A DNA stretch of 64,000 nucleotides, from NCBI GenBank assembly GCA_031216445.1, contig CM062205.1:21097501-21161500 (forward strand), in the 5' to 3' direction. The stretch comes from Lateolabrax maculatus. Its lineage: Eukaryota > Chordata > Actinopteri > Acropomatiformes > Lateolabracidae. Position numbers and translations under genes: made by a program. Below, piece after piece: positions 19,834 through 34,500 of this stretch (the stretch's first letter is position 1; every line of letters starts with the position of its first letter). The notes beneath the pieces are model-generated. The model had not been told where the DNA came from and ran no database searches. It worked only from the letters and a program-made list of their open reading frames with translations.

Positions 19834-22485
19834 TTATCCTAGCCGACCAAACCTGTCGTTCCTCTGCGAGTGCCTGGTGCAGCTGGCACAGCAGAAACTG
19901 GAGTAGTACGAGTTGGAGCAAAGTCGGGCGTAAACTATCAGCTCGCAGTTGGCAAGCTCAGGCTGGTCTGCGCATTCTGGTGGCACATCAACGCCTGCGA
20001 GTTGAAAGACAGTCCCATTTAGATTCTTTTCTGTGGCTTTTAAAATCAATACAATACACAGGACATTGTGAGGTGTGAGGTGGAGTAAATTAATCTTGAA
20101 ATGACTATATTGAGTCTTTTACACTTTCGTTCTAATTGTTTGTTCACCTGCATGGCACAGATCTGAGTTTACTTATGTTGTATTGTATGTAAAAAGATTT
20201 GTTTTATAGTTCCAACATCTGAAAACAATGTTGTTCAAACAATGGATTATTTTTCAAATGGGTACATATAATATCAGGATGTCTGTTAGATTATTTTTTA
20301 TTCTCACCTTGTTGTGTGTCTTTAGTGACTCTAACTTCGGCCGTGGCACTCACAGAGTAGATGCCAGTGTAAGCGTTACAGGTGTAGGTGCCCTCATCTG
20401 ACGGCTTCACGTTATTCAGGATCAGGCTGCCGTCAGAAGACATCAGGATGTTACGACCGTCTGGACGCACCGGCACGCCGTTTCTGCAGTCAAAGAAAAG
20501 TGAAGTGAAAAGCCAGTTAAAGCCCATGAGTTCTTACCTAGAATTAATATTTACAGCTGCTTTTTACAGAATCAGTTTACGTCAACCTCAACCTTAGAAA
20601 AGTTTTTATTTCTGTATGTAAAACTTTTTATCTTACAATGTTCTTATAAAGTATTTTAGATTTTCTCTTTGAGTGACTCCACAGAAGAAAACAGAACCTT
20701 TTGCAATCTGGAGCTTCTCCTTTGTGATCATATGAATCATATCTTTCAAATAAAAATGATCACTGAAAGTTAACTGCTGTCCTTTAAAATAATTTTTGTA
20801 GCTAGATATCTTATTCTGAAACCAAACTCTGTAAGTGCAGCTACTTGCTGTGCTGATTATTATTTCGCCCAAAATTAAGCATCAATTCATTATCAGATGT
20901 AACAGGATAAATACTTGAGCTGCATAGTGCAAGTTATTACCTGGACCAGCCTATGTTGACGTTGTCTCCTGACACCACACAGGGGAGCAGAGCTGTGCTG
21001 CCTTCAGATACCTGGATGTTATTGGGAGCTGTGGTGATCTTCAGGTCCGCTGGAAAATAAAACCAGAAAGATATCAGATAAAAAGGGTGATATATTTTCA
21101 ACCTAAAAATCCTTACACTCTCCTAAATACTCACTGAATTATTCTGGATATCCCCCAGAGGAACTGAACCTCTCAGATATACTGACCTCTGCTGGTGATT
21201 ATGTGAAATTACAACATCAACAGAAGTTGTTGGCAATCAAATAAACAAACACACAATACTAATGAGCTTGTTAACAACTGCAGGTGATGTGTTTAACTTG
21301 ATGGCAAAGACATGAACGAGGCTCACCTTGGACTCTGAGCTGCAGCTGTCTCTGCTCCAGCTGCTGCTGGGTGGAGGCTGTACATGTGTAAACACCAGAG
21401 TCTCCAGACTTCAGAGGGCCGATGATCAGCGTGCCGTCTGAATGTTGAGTATACCTGCAACACAGCAGCAAGTCAGGGCCTTTGTTCACACTGCAGACCA
21501 GAACATGAAGGACAACCTTTGTTTATTCACTATTCACTAAGTAAAACTGCCTCTGAGATGAAGTGGAGTAGAAGTAGAAACATCCATAAAAGGGAAATAC
21601 TCAAGTACGGTACAAATACTTCCAATTTGTACTTAAGTACAGTAGCTGAGTAAATATTCTGAGTTACGTTCCACCACTGCTCACTTATCCAGATACTTCA
21701 AAAGCACATGCAGACTGTAGGATTTTTAACAACAATACATGATTACAATTATTTTGAATCATTTAAGACATCATAGTATAATTCTCATATGTCAAAAACA
21801 AAACAAAAAAAAAAAACACTGACATCCTACAAACATGAAAAATGTGCTTTTCTTCCAGTGCAACCAGAGTTTCTGGATATGTCAAGTGGGGGAGAGTCAT
21901 AGATGACAGAAAGATTTTTTACAATGTTTATTCTCCTCAGTAAACAACAGAGACGATAAATGTTCTTGGAGTGACACAACCTCTTAAAGTTTAAAATGGG
22001 GAAAACAGTGGTCATAATTATAAGAACTACTGACACTAACAACACTGCGGTTGTTTATCTGTGCTCACCTGAGAACTGCTTACAGGATCCTTTCCTTGCC
22101 AAATAAAAATCACAAAAGTCCAGTGTGAAAATTACCTGGAGTCACTGAGGCTCTGTCCATCTTTAGTCCACTGAATGTTGACAGACTGAAGTGCTGAGGG
22201 AGGGACGATCCTGCAGGGCAGTCTGGCAGTTTGTCCTGAGCGCATTTCCAGCAGCGAGGAGCTTGACCGCTCGATACTGAACCTGAGACAAATGACAGGA
22301 ACAGAAAGCTGACATCAGTGACTCACTTACAGCTTCACACAGCATGAGAGAGGACATTGGAAAAAAGGCTGAAAAATGGAAGAAATCATTTTTGTGTATG
22401 GCGAGAAAAAAAGAGATTGTTCTTACCGAGGGAAAGGACCATCTCTGGGCAACGAGGTAGGAGTCAGCTGAGAAGATCCCTCTGT

Positions 22486-22532
<47 letters not shown>

Positions 22533-25500
22533 TTGGGTCAACGCTCCTGTCATAATTCACTCACATAATGTCACATTAACGCATCATGCGTAACTTTTCA
22601 TGGTCAGCATGTTCTGACACAACTTGTGACGCACGTCATCTATGACCTCAGGGCTCATCCCGGTCTTCTGGATTTACGTGTGTTGAACTAATTGGGGTCA
22701 AAGTCGGTCAAATTAAAGTTTTGACCGAATCTGGCCCCAATTAGCCAATTGCACACCGGGTGAAAATCTTTTCTCAGATCTTGAAAGATATACAATGTGG
22801 AATTTACTGGACAATACAAACTGTTTGTATCCATACATGTTTTGAAATGTAGGTAGAAATCAAGAATATGTTGATTTCAATGATCAACAAAAACCTATAG
22901 GGAATGATAAAAAATGTCTATAGATGTGCTCTATTTTTTGGTCTCACTGTAGAGTGACTAGAGTAATTATTTTATCATGAATCTACTGTGGTTTAATTCA
23001 TTACATGAAATAATTTCATGCAGATGCACTGCATTACCTGAGACAGACAGGTAAATGTAGCGGTGGTCTCTCTCCTGTTCTCGAGTGGCCACACACAAGA
23101 ACCAACCCGAGTCTGACTTAGTGAGAGGTCCAACTAACAGGGAACCATTGGGCTGCTGGTGATGCCTAAAGAAAATACAAGTAAAGAGGTGGACAATTAT
23201 CACAAACAATGACAGAAAGCTAAATGAAATATATCGAAAGCCACTGAGTGTGTGTGTTGACCTGTGAGTAGACAGCGGGACGCCATCTCTTCTCCAATCG
23301 ACAATGACGGTAGAGGACGGCGGCGGGCTGACTCTGCAGGGCAGCACAACTGTCTGGCCGACCAAAGCTTCCACTGTAGAGGGGTCGGACTTGTCGATGG
23401 TCACTTCTCCCAGGGTCAAACTGAGGAATCAGGAGGGGATACAAGGATAGAAAGAAGGAAGGAAAGGAGGGAAAGAAGGAAGGACGATCAGGAGACAGTT
23501 GGAAAACAAAGAAAGAGCAGATTGAAGGGAGGAAGAGAATGAAAGAGTCACTTTATGCTCTGCTGTTGGTACTCCTTATTGGTGGTCACCAAAGCAAGCA
23601 TAAAGATCGCCCACAACCTGGCTTCAGAGGTTTATCAGAGAGAAATGACAAAGAAGAAACCCAGCTTCGGCACACAAATGGCCCATGCAACGTGAGAAGT
23701 GACGAGACAAACAGACAATGCAACCTTCACCCACAAAACAACAATTTTTAAATGTTAAAAATCTTCCTTGCACCAGAAAAAACCCCAAAGTAAGTTCCCA
23801 GCAAGAAACGCTGTCCCCCAAAGAAAGCTATGATGATACACACAACTACACAGATGTCAGGTGAGGAAAGACAAGAAGGTTTAGTGACTGCACACATACA
23901 ACGACAGATGAAGCATCACAGCAGAACCTTTATTAGTTTGATCTAATGACACCAAGGTGACGACACAAAGCCCCGGAGGAGGCGGCGACTGACACAGTGA
24001 GGTAGCAGGCACAAATAAGCACAAGACGATAAACGTTCACTATAGACAGACAGTGAAAAGTCCCAGAAGCACTAAACTGTAGGAAGTGTCCATTTAGGGT
24101 CGCTGTGAGGTTTTCGACTTCTCCAGACATTTTGTCGAGGTTAAAGGAAGAAACAAGGTGTTGCTACTTAGGCGAGCGTGAGAGCGAGAGTCCGTGGAGC
24201 TACAAGTACAGACGCAAAGCTGTGGTGTATTTTACAAAGCAAGGGTTTAGATTATAATACATAATGTAAAGAAACTGTTTATAAAATAAAGCACAACACA
24301 TGAAATATTCTGTTGTAAGGACAATCACAAATGGGAATTGTTTTAATATAATGTCTAAAAAGAGTAACTTAACACCAGGCCCCTGCTCCTTCAGGGGGTG
24401 TTAAGTTACTCTTTTAAGTTAACTCTCAGAGTCGACTTTTATTTAGTCTTCACTTTCATTTCTCTCACATTTTACAATTACAGTTGCTTCTTTTTGTAAT
24501 TGATACATTTTATTACTAAGACATTTGAAAACCAGACTGTGTAATTTATATGAACTTTTTGGTGTTTTATAGAAAATGTGCTTATTTCTGGATCTGTTTT
24601 TTTATAAATTTGTTGTGTAGGACTAGGACCATGCAGGGGGAGTATACATGAGACAATAATAAACAACTTTGACATCATATTTTGGGGGTAAGTGAATGAA
24701 CATGATTAGTCGGTGGATGACGTTTCTATCTCCTCCAGCTCACACTCAGAGCAGGGCTGAGAGGATCGGGACTCCTCCATCAGGAGCAGGAAGGCTGTTA
24801 ACAGCGTTATGAGGCCAGTGGAGGCGGGGGTGGGGCAGGGAGTGAGCTTTTCGCCGCGCTCCCTGGGTCTTCGGGGTCTTACCTCGCTGCTGGGCCGGTG
24901 TGCTGTGCAGCAGTGTCGGGGGAAGGCCGGCGGGTGTGCAGATAGACTCTAGCTCTGTGGGCATGTGTGGCGGCACTTGTGGCCTGTCTGCCGGTGCCGC
25001 TGGTCCCGCCTCCCTGGACTGTGAAAATCCTCCCCATGTTGCGTGACCCCCCACTTGTTGACCCTCCAGATGCGGATCCACCTGCTCTAGATCCTCCTCC
25101 AGCTGCGGTGCCTCGTCCAGATGGGGTCCTCCCGGGCGTGGACTCCCTCCTGGGGGCCGGCTCACCTGCGGGAGCGACCGGCCCCGGGACAGACTGGCTC
25201 GGCGCAGGCACCTGGCACGCCCGCTGGCACTCGGCCCGGGTCATGAAGTTGTTGCTGTTGCCGTGGCAACCTCCGTACCAGAAGTGCACACACTTGGAGG
25301 TGACGATGTCGTAGTGGTAGCGTGACACCCAGCTGCTGCAGGAGCCGGCACCACGGGGCAGGGAGCAGATAGAGCGCTCGACTGCAGCAGAGGAACAGAG
25401 CAGGCCAAGTTACCAACATGCAGGACATGAAGGTTTAGCTTTTCCTGCACTTTCGCCTGAATCACAAGATCTTCATCAACAGATATCATCCTCTGATGAA

Positions 25501-28500
25501 GGCTGTGTCATACAATTTAGTCCAGAAAAAGCCACTAAAGGGCCCTGAGGATTGTTTTGACTTACTACAGCTTTTGACTGTAGTCAAGAATAATTTTTAA
25601 GCTTTTCTATTTTTATTTTATCCTATCATTGAAAGGTTTGAGGAACAATTCTTCATTTATATTTCTAATTACTTCGAACAAATAGAAATTTGATCAAATC
25701 AAAAGATTGTGGTGGCTGTACTGGATGAATCCACATGTGCATTAATGTTAGTTATGATGAAACAAATAGGAGTTAAAGAACACAACACCAGACATTAATA
25801 TGTAATACTGCAACTTCTCAGTCTCTTACTGTGGTTGGGTGGGTTGGGGCAGCCCTCCCCGTTGGGTCCTCCTGCAGGTGTGGTGCGGTCATAACAGCAC
25901 CCGTAGGTGGTGGTACGGCACTGTACTGCATTCTCAGATGGAATAGAAGAAGCAGCCTGAAGAAACATGACGTGACAGAGAGGAAGAGGTGGTTTTTTTA
26001 AAACATTTTGTCCACTAAAACATACGAATAATGAAATCAAAGATCTTGCTTTAATGTCCTTCTGCAACTGTTTATTTCATTTACTCTTTTTAATATAGTT
26101 TCTTTGTTGTGTATTGAGTTTTGTTTTTGTCACTGATGTTTATTAGTTGGCATTAGCTGGAGTTTCATCCTATTAAGAACGATTCCCTGTATATAAAAAC
26201 AATAATGATGATGATGATGAGAATGTGCACAAAAAATATATATATATAATAAAATCATCCGTACAAAAGAGTTACAAATTATAAACATTTTCTGCTGATG
26301 TTTCTCATAACCATTTTCTCAGGTTTCAGAAGATATTTCACACAAGCAAACTTTTTTGTTTATGGTAAAGAGTTTATAGAAAGAGTTTTCCTAGCCAGCA
26401 AACATGTGAAAAGAACAATGAGAATATCATGTATGTTTCCTTACAGTGGGTGCAGGGGCCACATACTCCACACAGCCCTCCTTGTTGGGGCCCTGAGCAG
26501 CCGTCAGTCCGTCTTGGCAGCAGCCATAACTGACACACAGAACAAGAAGGGGGCAGGCACAGACAATAAAACACTTTGTGCTGAAAGTTTGTGCCAAAAA
26601 TAACAAAAATTTGCAACTTGGACATTTCTAGGAAAACCAAAGCCTCAGTCTGGTCACTTAGTGGTAGTTACAGTAATGTGGTCATGCATAATGACAAACT
26701 ATCTCGGGTTAGAGTGGTAAAACAGCCATAAAAGCGACACACAAACAAAGGCTCTAAAACAGACTCCATATGTGACCTCAACCACAGAGTAATGACAGGT
26801 TGGAACTGGATACCTGGTCTGAATGCAGGATGGCTGGACAGCAGTGGGAGCTGGGGCCTGCGGGCAGCCCAGACCTTGGGGGCCCCCGGCTGAAGTGCGT
26901 CCATCTGGGCAGCAGCCATAATAGGACTGGCTGCAGTGGAGGGCCGGGGCGGAGCTGTGAGGGTCGTGGACTGTGTTCGTCTGGGTCGGATCCGTCTCCG
27001 GCCTGCGGGCTGTGATGAAACCAAGCGGGGGGAGAATTCACACGTTTTACATGCAGACCAGATCCCACAATTCATGGTATATAAATAGACAAGACTTCAC
27101 AAAGCGATAGAGAAGTTCACACATTGCTTTAGAAAATGTACAATAGAGTCCAAGCTATTGTGCTTGAGGCCGTGTAATCCATAGACTGCAATACAAAAGA
27201 ATGCAAGCAGGAAAATAACTGCTAAAAAACACATTCATATAATTAACACAGAAAAAAAAGACATTACCAAACTATTTGTTTATGGACAGATGAAGCAGGG
27301 AACAGTGGAGAATGAACTGGGACAAGTAGTTCCAGCAATGCAGAATAAACAATCTCACAGGAAATTAACACACACAAGACCTCAAACTTGAAATTCCTGA
27401 CCACTGGGATGGTGCTGCAGAATGCCAGAACATGCCAAAAAACACCACAGCCAGCACCAACACACTTCAATGATTTGGAAATATTTTAATCAGGCTGACA
27501 GTGTCCATGGACCCCTGAAAACATGTCAATCAGGCCTGGATAATTAGTGCTGGGACAGGGTCTGGATGGGGAGAACGGACGGGGGCTGATGGGCACAAAG
27601 TGACAGGAGTTATGTCAGCAGAGAGGAGGGGGTGCGGGGCAACTGAGGGGAGACGAAGGGCTTGCAAAAGGGACAAAGAGCTGGCTGAGACTAAAAGGGA
27701 ATATCTATCACCTTATACACAAAACATTTTGGCTGGCAAACACGTGCTTAGTTTCACAGACACATTGACGACACTGTGACCACGACGCCATTAATCGACT
27801 GATAAACTTTGAGATAGAGTCCAACCTGTTGCGTGGTCTGGCACATAGGGCTGGAAGACAGTCTGTGTGTTGTCATGTCCTCTCGGGTCCTGAATGCTGG
27901 GAACCACTGCGCAAAGAGCAGGTAGAACAAACACAAAACAGTGAGAGCTCAGTACAGTTTACATTGTCGGTGAGTGGTTGAATAATCTCGGTGATGGTAA
28001 CAGAGATTATGACACTGCGAGGTGTTAATTTAACTTCTGCACTCTTGCAATACAGCAGATAAGAGCATGACAATAGGTGTTGCAGTAGCAATGGGCCTAA
28101 TTTAGGAGCTCATTTTGAACATGCTCACCCTGTGGGCTGTAGCAGGGCTGGCTGTTGCAGCGCTCCACTGTGGTGGGTTTGGGCTGGGCGTTACATTGGT
28201 CCACAGGGTACAGGTTCCTCTCTCGGTCTGAGCAGATCACCTGCCGCTCTCGTGAGCCGGAGCCACAGCTCTTAGAGCACTGGAGAAAAGTGGAGGAGGA
28301 TTATAACCAATGAAAAGCATCTAACTGAGAGCACAGAAGGGTGACAGGACAAGTGAAGTGTCCCCCCTGCTGTTTGTGTTTTTGCTGTTCCCCATCCTGC
28401 TCACCAGTCCCCACTCTCCGACGTTCCAGCTGATCTGTTTCAGGCAGGCCGTCATCTCACAGGGACGGACGGCCGACGGGCGGAGCAAAGTTCTGCAGGA

Positions 28501-31500
28501 CGTTTCCTCCAGCCTCATTCCTCCTGAACCAACGCAGGTGACTTCCCTGGTCTGTTCACCTGAGCCGCAGGTCACTGAGCACTGCAAACACACAGTACAG
28601 ATTTTAGGACACAGACTACACCTGAATGTTGAGGCAGAAAAATAAAGACAAATCCGGACTAAACTCTGCAGCTTTCTTTCCAGTTCATTCGCTATTCAAA
28701 TATGTTGCCAACTTGCATCTAGTGTTCGGCTTATAGGACTTTTCTAGCTTCAGTTTGGGCTTCTCGTGTAATTTTGGTTTTACGTCTAAGACTTTTTGCT
28801 TTGATTGCATTAAAGTCGCAGAGCTAAGCATCTGTTCTGCCTCACAGATAAATACAAGACAAACTATGAAAAAGCCCTCAACATTTAACACGTCACTGCT
28901 GTTTTAAAGACATTTTTAAATTCCATAAAGATTCCCCTTTCCAGCTGAAGTGAAAGAGGATTTTTACAAGATCTTTCCCATCCTTTTTTAAGCCAAAAAA
29001 GATAGAAGCACATCTCATTGCTTGTCTCATATAACACATTTATTATCAGGTTTATTTTTCTATATCAATATTTTTAAATATTTATTTTGCTTCACTCACC
29101 GCGCTCCATCTAGTCACATGATACTCTGCACACTTGTGCATGTTGCAGGTCTGCAGAGTGGGTGGTGCCTCGGCGTAGGCAGCACAGACGGCATCCTCCA
29201 CCACGCGGGGGCCCGCTGCATCATGGGAGATGCACTCCACGCTACGCACCTGGGAGCCTCCACCGCAGGTAACCGAGCAGGTATTCCACTCCCCGGTTCT
29301 CCAGCTGGGGAACCCACCGGGAGGGAGGAGAGACAGGAAACAGGAGTCAGGAGATGTTGTAGTGTAGTGCAGAGAAAATACGAGAGTTTCATTCCAAAAT
29401 GTAAAAAAAAAAGGTGTCTCATCTGGTGAAAAGGACACCGAAGGGACAAGAGAGAGCTTTCTCTGTTAGGATTTAGTGCAATCTAGGACTTGTGAAACCC
29501 CACGTCATATTTCTGGCCAGGGACATGGGAACTTTGACATCAAAAATTCTTGACAAACATTAAAAAGCAACTTAACACCCCTTGAAAATATTGTTTTGGC
29601 TGACATCCCTTGGTTTAACTTTGTGATGAAGAAGTGTACTTGAGGATCCCATGTGTCTTGTGCGTGCTTACGGGTGCAACAGAGCACACAACCAACCACA
29701 CCCAGCAGTAATGCTCAGAGATTAAGAGAGATTTTTAATCAGAGCAGGCATAGAAACACCACTTTTAGCCTGGTTTCAAGTTACTCTTTAAAGTAAAAGA
29801 ATGGATTGAATAAAGGGCTGCAAATAATGACATTCAGTTCATTTGTTAACCATTCTCTGGTTCAGATACATATCAGTGTTTTGGAATGAAACCCTTCAAA
29901 TGAAATGCACGCTTATAAAAGGATGCATCGTTTTAACAACACAAAAAAACCTAAAAAAAACTAAACTACTAGACACGCGACTATGTTAAAAACAATACAT
30001 CCTTTTAAAAACTTTGTTGCATTGTTAAGGAAAATCAAGAAACCCAACCACCAGTTTTTCACCTGCTGGTTAGTTTGAACAGACACTGATTACCAGAAGC
30101 AGTAATGACAAAGACTAGAAATCATATCTGAAAATAAAAACTATGACCAGCCACTCACCTTTAATCTCCCACATCTCTTGCCCAACTATAGCACACATAT
30201 ACAACTCTTCCATGCAGTATATCTTTAAATTGAGGGATAATGAGGGTGCAGTTAACGTCACCCGACCTTTATAAACATCTCGGGTTTCTGAGCAGCAGCA
30301 GCATCAAAGAAAATAAGCAGGAAATACCAGAGAGTCACTGACTGAAGCCCCGGCTATTTACTACCACACCACTGCTGCTGCATCCCATTCAGATGTGCAC
30401 AATCCCCGACGCCCCCCTGCACGGTGACCTTTAACCTACGAACAGCTCGCAACACACCAGCTACACTAATGGACAGTGACAGAGGGTTAGAGTTTGCTAA
30501 AGCAATCAGGCAGCAGCCCAGCTCAGGGATCGGGCACAGGGGCCACAGGTTGGGAGGTTCAAGAAGGAGAAGGTCTTTGAAGGAAATCTGGCATCAAATC
30601 ACCGCTCGGTCTCCCTGGAGAGAGACGTTTAAGTGTGTCCAAGACAAATGAGGATCATTAAAAGGCTGAAAGGAGATCTCTGAGCTGGACAGTTGCCCCA
30701 CGCCTTCGTCCTCGCCCTCGCGTGGAGGAACAGGCTTTGTGCTAAACACAGACGCTAGAGTCAAACACATTTGAAGGGGGAGAGTTTGTGACATTTCAAT
30801 CAACATTTATTACATCTCTGAATTATTTTTTGACATTTTTTAGAGGCCAGTAGCTGTCAGGTGTCAACGTGAAGGACGGAGAATTACTAAAAATGATTGA
30901 GCATGCTCAGGAAATCAGCGATCAGAGAAAATAATGACTTAAGGATTTTGGTCTCCCCCTGTGTTTGCAGTTACCTAAAACTTCACTACGACCAGAGACC
31001 CTGTGTTACCTGAATACATAGGCTCTGGGTCTTTCTGAGCTTCTCCACAACTGTGGTGGATACAGGTACGCCATCCTTTCAGACAGTCATAACACACCAA
31101 CAACAGTCAAAAAGCTGCTTTTGAAAGTTATTTTTTTCATAATTCTGAGCACTGAAATGAACTCTGGATGCTGTTGACCTTAGAAAGTCTACTGAAATGT
31201 CACATTTTACCAGCGAGTGTAATGTACCTGCGGATCTGTGGGCATGGATGGGGGTTGCATGTACGGTTGGTCTGTGGTCTCGGCAGAGATGCGCAGAGAT
31301 AGTCGGGGTAGGCCTCGTTATCGATGGTGCAGAAGACCAAACGAGACTGGTAGCCTAGCGATCCAAGAGAATGACTTGTTTCAGTGTCGAGGAAGCAGGA
31401 TAAAAAGAAGCTTTACACAAATACTGCTCTGAATTCAGGCATGTTTCAATTACTGACTGTGTTTTTCTGAGACTCTGACCTGATCCACACTCTCTGCTGC

Positions 31501-34500
31501 AGACAGACCAGGATCCAAAACTCCAGTAGTAGCCCTCTCTGGAGCGTCCGTTAGGGAGATAAAATTCATACTCCACTCCTTGGTTTGGCTCCTGGCTGAT
31601 CAGCTGAGAGGAGAGGGGTTGTGCATAGAGATGAAACACCATTTACAAAGACTGAGATCATCCAAAGACTAAAGAACAGATTCCTAGTCCGTGGAGGATG
31701 AATCCTTCTGTTTTTCAGACTCCCTGACCTGAGACATAAAACCAAATTCCTACTTGTCGACAGGATATCTAATAATCTAATAAATTATGGGCAGAGAATA
31801 ACTAAAATTATGTAAGATAAAAGATATCTCTGTAAATGTCCAATCTTACTTCAATGACGAGGGGCTCAGTGGTGGGGCCGCGGCCGATGATGGTTTCAGG
31901 GACGTTGTCGCCCTCAGCTCCTCGCTGGTAGTACAGCATAGTTCCAGCAATGGGTGTCGCCCTGGAAAACTCAATTACCCAGTGGCCATTGAGGTAGTAC
32001 TCGCCACGCAGGTTCTTGATAGCTGGCCACGCATAGAGGTTACAGTCATTGGATGTACAGAACACAGTCAAACGTACCACAGAATTATGTGCAAGCTGTG
32101 AAGGACTTCGTCTGATCCTCACCGAGGTAGTTGCGTGTGGCCACTGTCTCTCTGATGCTGATGGTGGTGGCTCCAACAGGGATGATGAACATCTGGTTGT
32201 AGCCTGAGATGCAAATGAGACATAACTCCTTTCACACATGCAAACTACAAAACGCTACAAACTCTGACCCGGATCTAGACGATGGACAGAAAAATCAGCA
32301 TCTCTGACTTTGTGTTCCCGTGTAAAAAACATGCAGCGTACCAGTTGGCAGCTCGCGTGCAGAGAAGCTGTTCTTGACACGGTGGCAGGACTGTCCGTTC
32401 CCCCCACACTGCAGGCAGGGGTCTTCCTGCTGAGGAGACTCCAAAATGTTGTCACAGCCGAGACGCTGAGGAAGGAAAAAGTAGGAAATATTTCATAAGC
32501 ACAAAGTTGATTGATATTTACTTGGCTGATATTGGCCTTTTGTCAGTGTCATTCATGTTGTCTGCTGCAGATATCACACTGATTCCTCCCTGAATACAGA
32601 CATTTTGAGAAGTACTTATTAGAAGTGCTGTGAGCAAAAAAATTGTCAACTTCCATTTAAAATATACATTACAGTGTTAGTGGTCTTCAAAATCCAACGG
32701 CTACTTATTTTTAACAGAGGTGGCCAAGAAAGAAATATCAACACAAAATGAAAGTGCTGAGTCAACATTACTACATAAGTCCAAGGCAATCTTCTGGCAA
32801 AAAGTGTAAAAGATGGTTTCATAGTGAAATTCTAAAAACATAAACAATACTTTGCATGTTAAAATAGAGCTGGGTAACTAACAACCCACAAGTAGCAGCA
32901 CAAACAGCCTTCTTCAGGGTGTGAAGAAGGGTGTTTACTACATAAACCCTCAAAAGGCAAAAGGCCAATTGCAGAAAAGCAGGTTCAGGGGCCAAACCAA
33001 TACTGGACCTGGTTTAACATTTAACAAGGTGTAAGAGACGGGAAGATCTGTGGGAACACAATTATTCTGCGACAGTTGCGATCCTAAAACCAGGCAGGAA
33101 AGATCTGGAGCCAGAGGTTATATAAGTGAAGGATTAAAAAAGTAAAAGGGACAATACGGTTCCAAAATAAGACTGAGAACAGGGTGGATTTTGGACAGCT
33201 GCTCCCCACAGAGGAGGTGATGAAGACGTGATGACAGAGGTTAAATAGAGGAGGTGTTTCATGAGGAAAAGGTTGCTGTGATAATTACATGAGAACAGAA
33301 AGAGAGCAGAGGAATTGTTTGACGACCTGCTGCTCAGCTCCTCTGACTGGGTGCACTCTGACTAATGAAGCGATGCTGTAAACCAGGAGTTTCTGTGATC
33401 TGAACCTCTGAGATATTTTATTCCTGTGGCGTCGTCCATGGTGGGTAAGATGCACTTCTGACATTTACATACTTGTTAATTTGCTCCTTTACAAACACTT
33501 TGATCTCAGAAATGTCACTGGTAATGGTATTAGACAATAAAACTGCACTCAAAGGCCCCATCTACTTTTTTTTTTTTTAAGGTGGCAAATTTATTTAGTT
33601 TACAGCACTTGAGAGGCCAAAATGCCCCTCTGTGGTTTTGGAAAGCACCAAACTTCCTCTCTGCTTTCCTGATTTTATCACCTCTCAGCTCTTCACCTAA
33701 TCTCATGTGTGTGTTCATTTCATGTGCAGCCTACCTTGCAGACTCCAGCCACACAAATGTCCCTCCGCCCGGGGTGACAGGGCGTACCATCAACCACGGA
33801 GCTGCGGTGACGATAGTAGAAGTTTTCTCCTCTTGGCATGCAGTTCAGCTCACAGGGGTTCTCAGCTGTCAGAGAGACCAGTTTCATTTTAGAATAAAGC
33901 CAAGCTCTCTCGATTCATTTCCCCATTTGACCCCAATTTTTGATGCCCATTATATGGTCTTGCAAACCCATAAACACCACAACTTTTACTTTGCTTCTGA
34001 CCTCCATAATATGGGAGCCACTTGTAGCGTTTCCCCTGGAAGTCGGTGCCATCGAACTGGGTGCACTGCTCTTCACGGAAATCCTTGGCTCCCTCCGGAC
34101 AGTCCTGAGTGCAACAATAAGAGGCAGCAGCGGAGTCAAAGGACAAATAAGTAAGACAACTTACAGGGTCAAAACAAAGTGAAACATACTATAAACAGAG
34201 ATAGTCAAACAATAATATATCTGGCTTACAGATGATACTTGTGACAGCTAGGTTATGGATTGATCGAAGGCACACTGATTATGAAATGATTTACATACAA
34301 AATGTCAAGAGAAAAGAGCTTAAGTTTAGTTTCAGATGTGTTTGTTCACCTGGATGTTGCAGGAGCGGTAAGACTTGTCTGGTCCCACACAGTTGTGTCC
34401 TCCATCAGCCCTGTATGTAGAAAATGAAGCATCAATATGAGACGCTATTGGCCGATGTTGTTAAAGCTTAACCCTGATGCTTGACCTTCTTTATCTGCGA

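Noticed and set aside
23438..23540. Purine-rich GAAGG/GAAAG stretch in a papln intron read as a frame.
   Set aside because: Simple-sequence repeat without coding or splice evidence.
31010..31072. Possible extra papln exon between exons 10 and 11 (AG and GT borders on the minus strand).
   Set aside because: Exon 10 joins exon 11 directly in the right phase to give PCPQIRSWRTGEWNTC, a proper TSP1 boundary; the extra piece encodes nothing papilin-like.
33860..33860. Alternative papln exon 5 acceptor at CTGAG|AACCCC.
   Set aside because: It puts a TGA in frame; the upstream acceptor CTGACAG|CTGAG keeps the frame (AENPCELNC).
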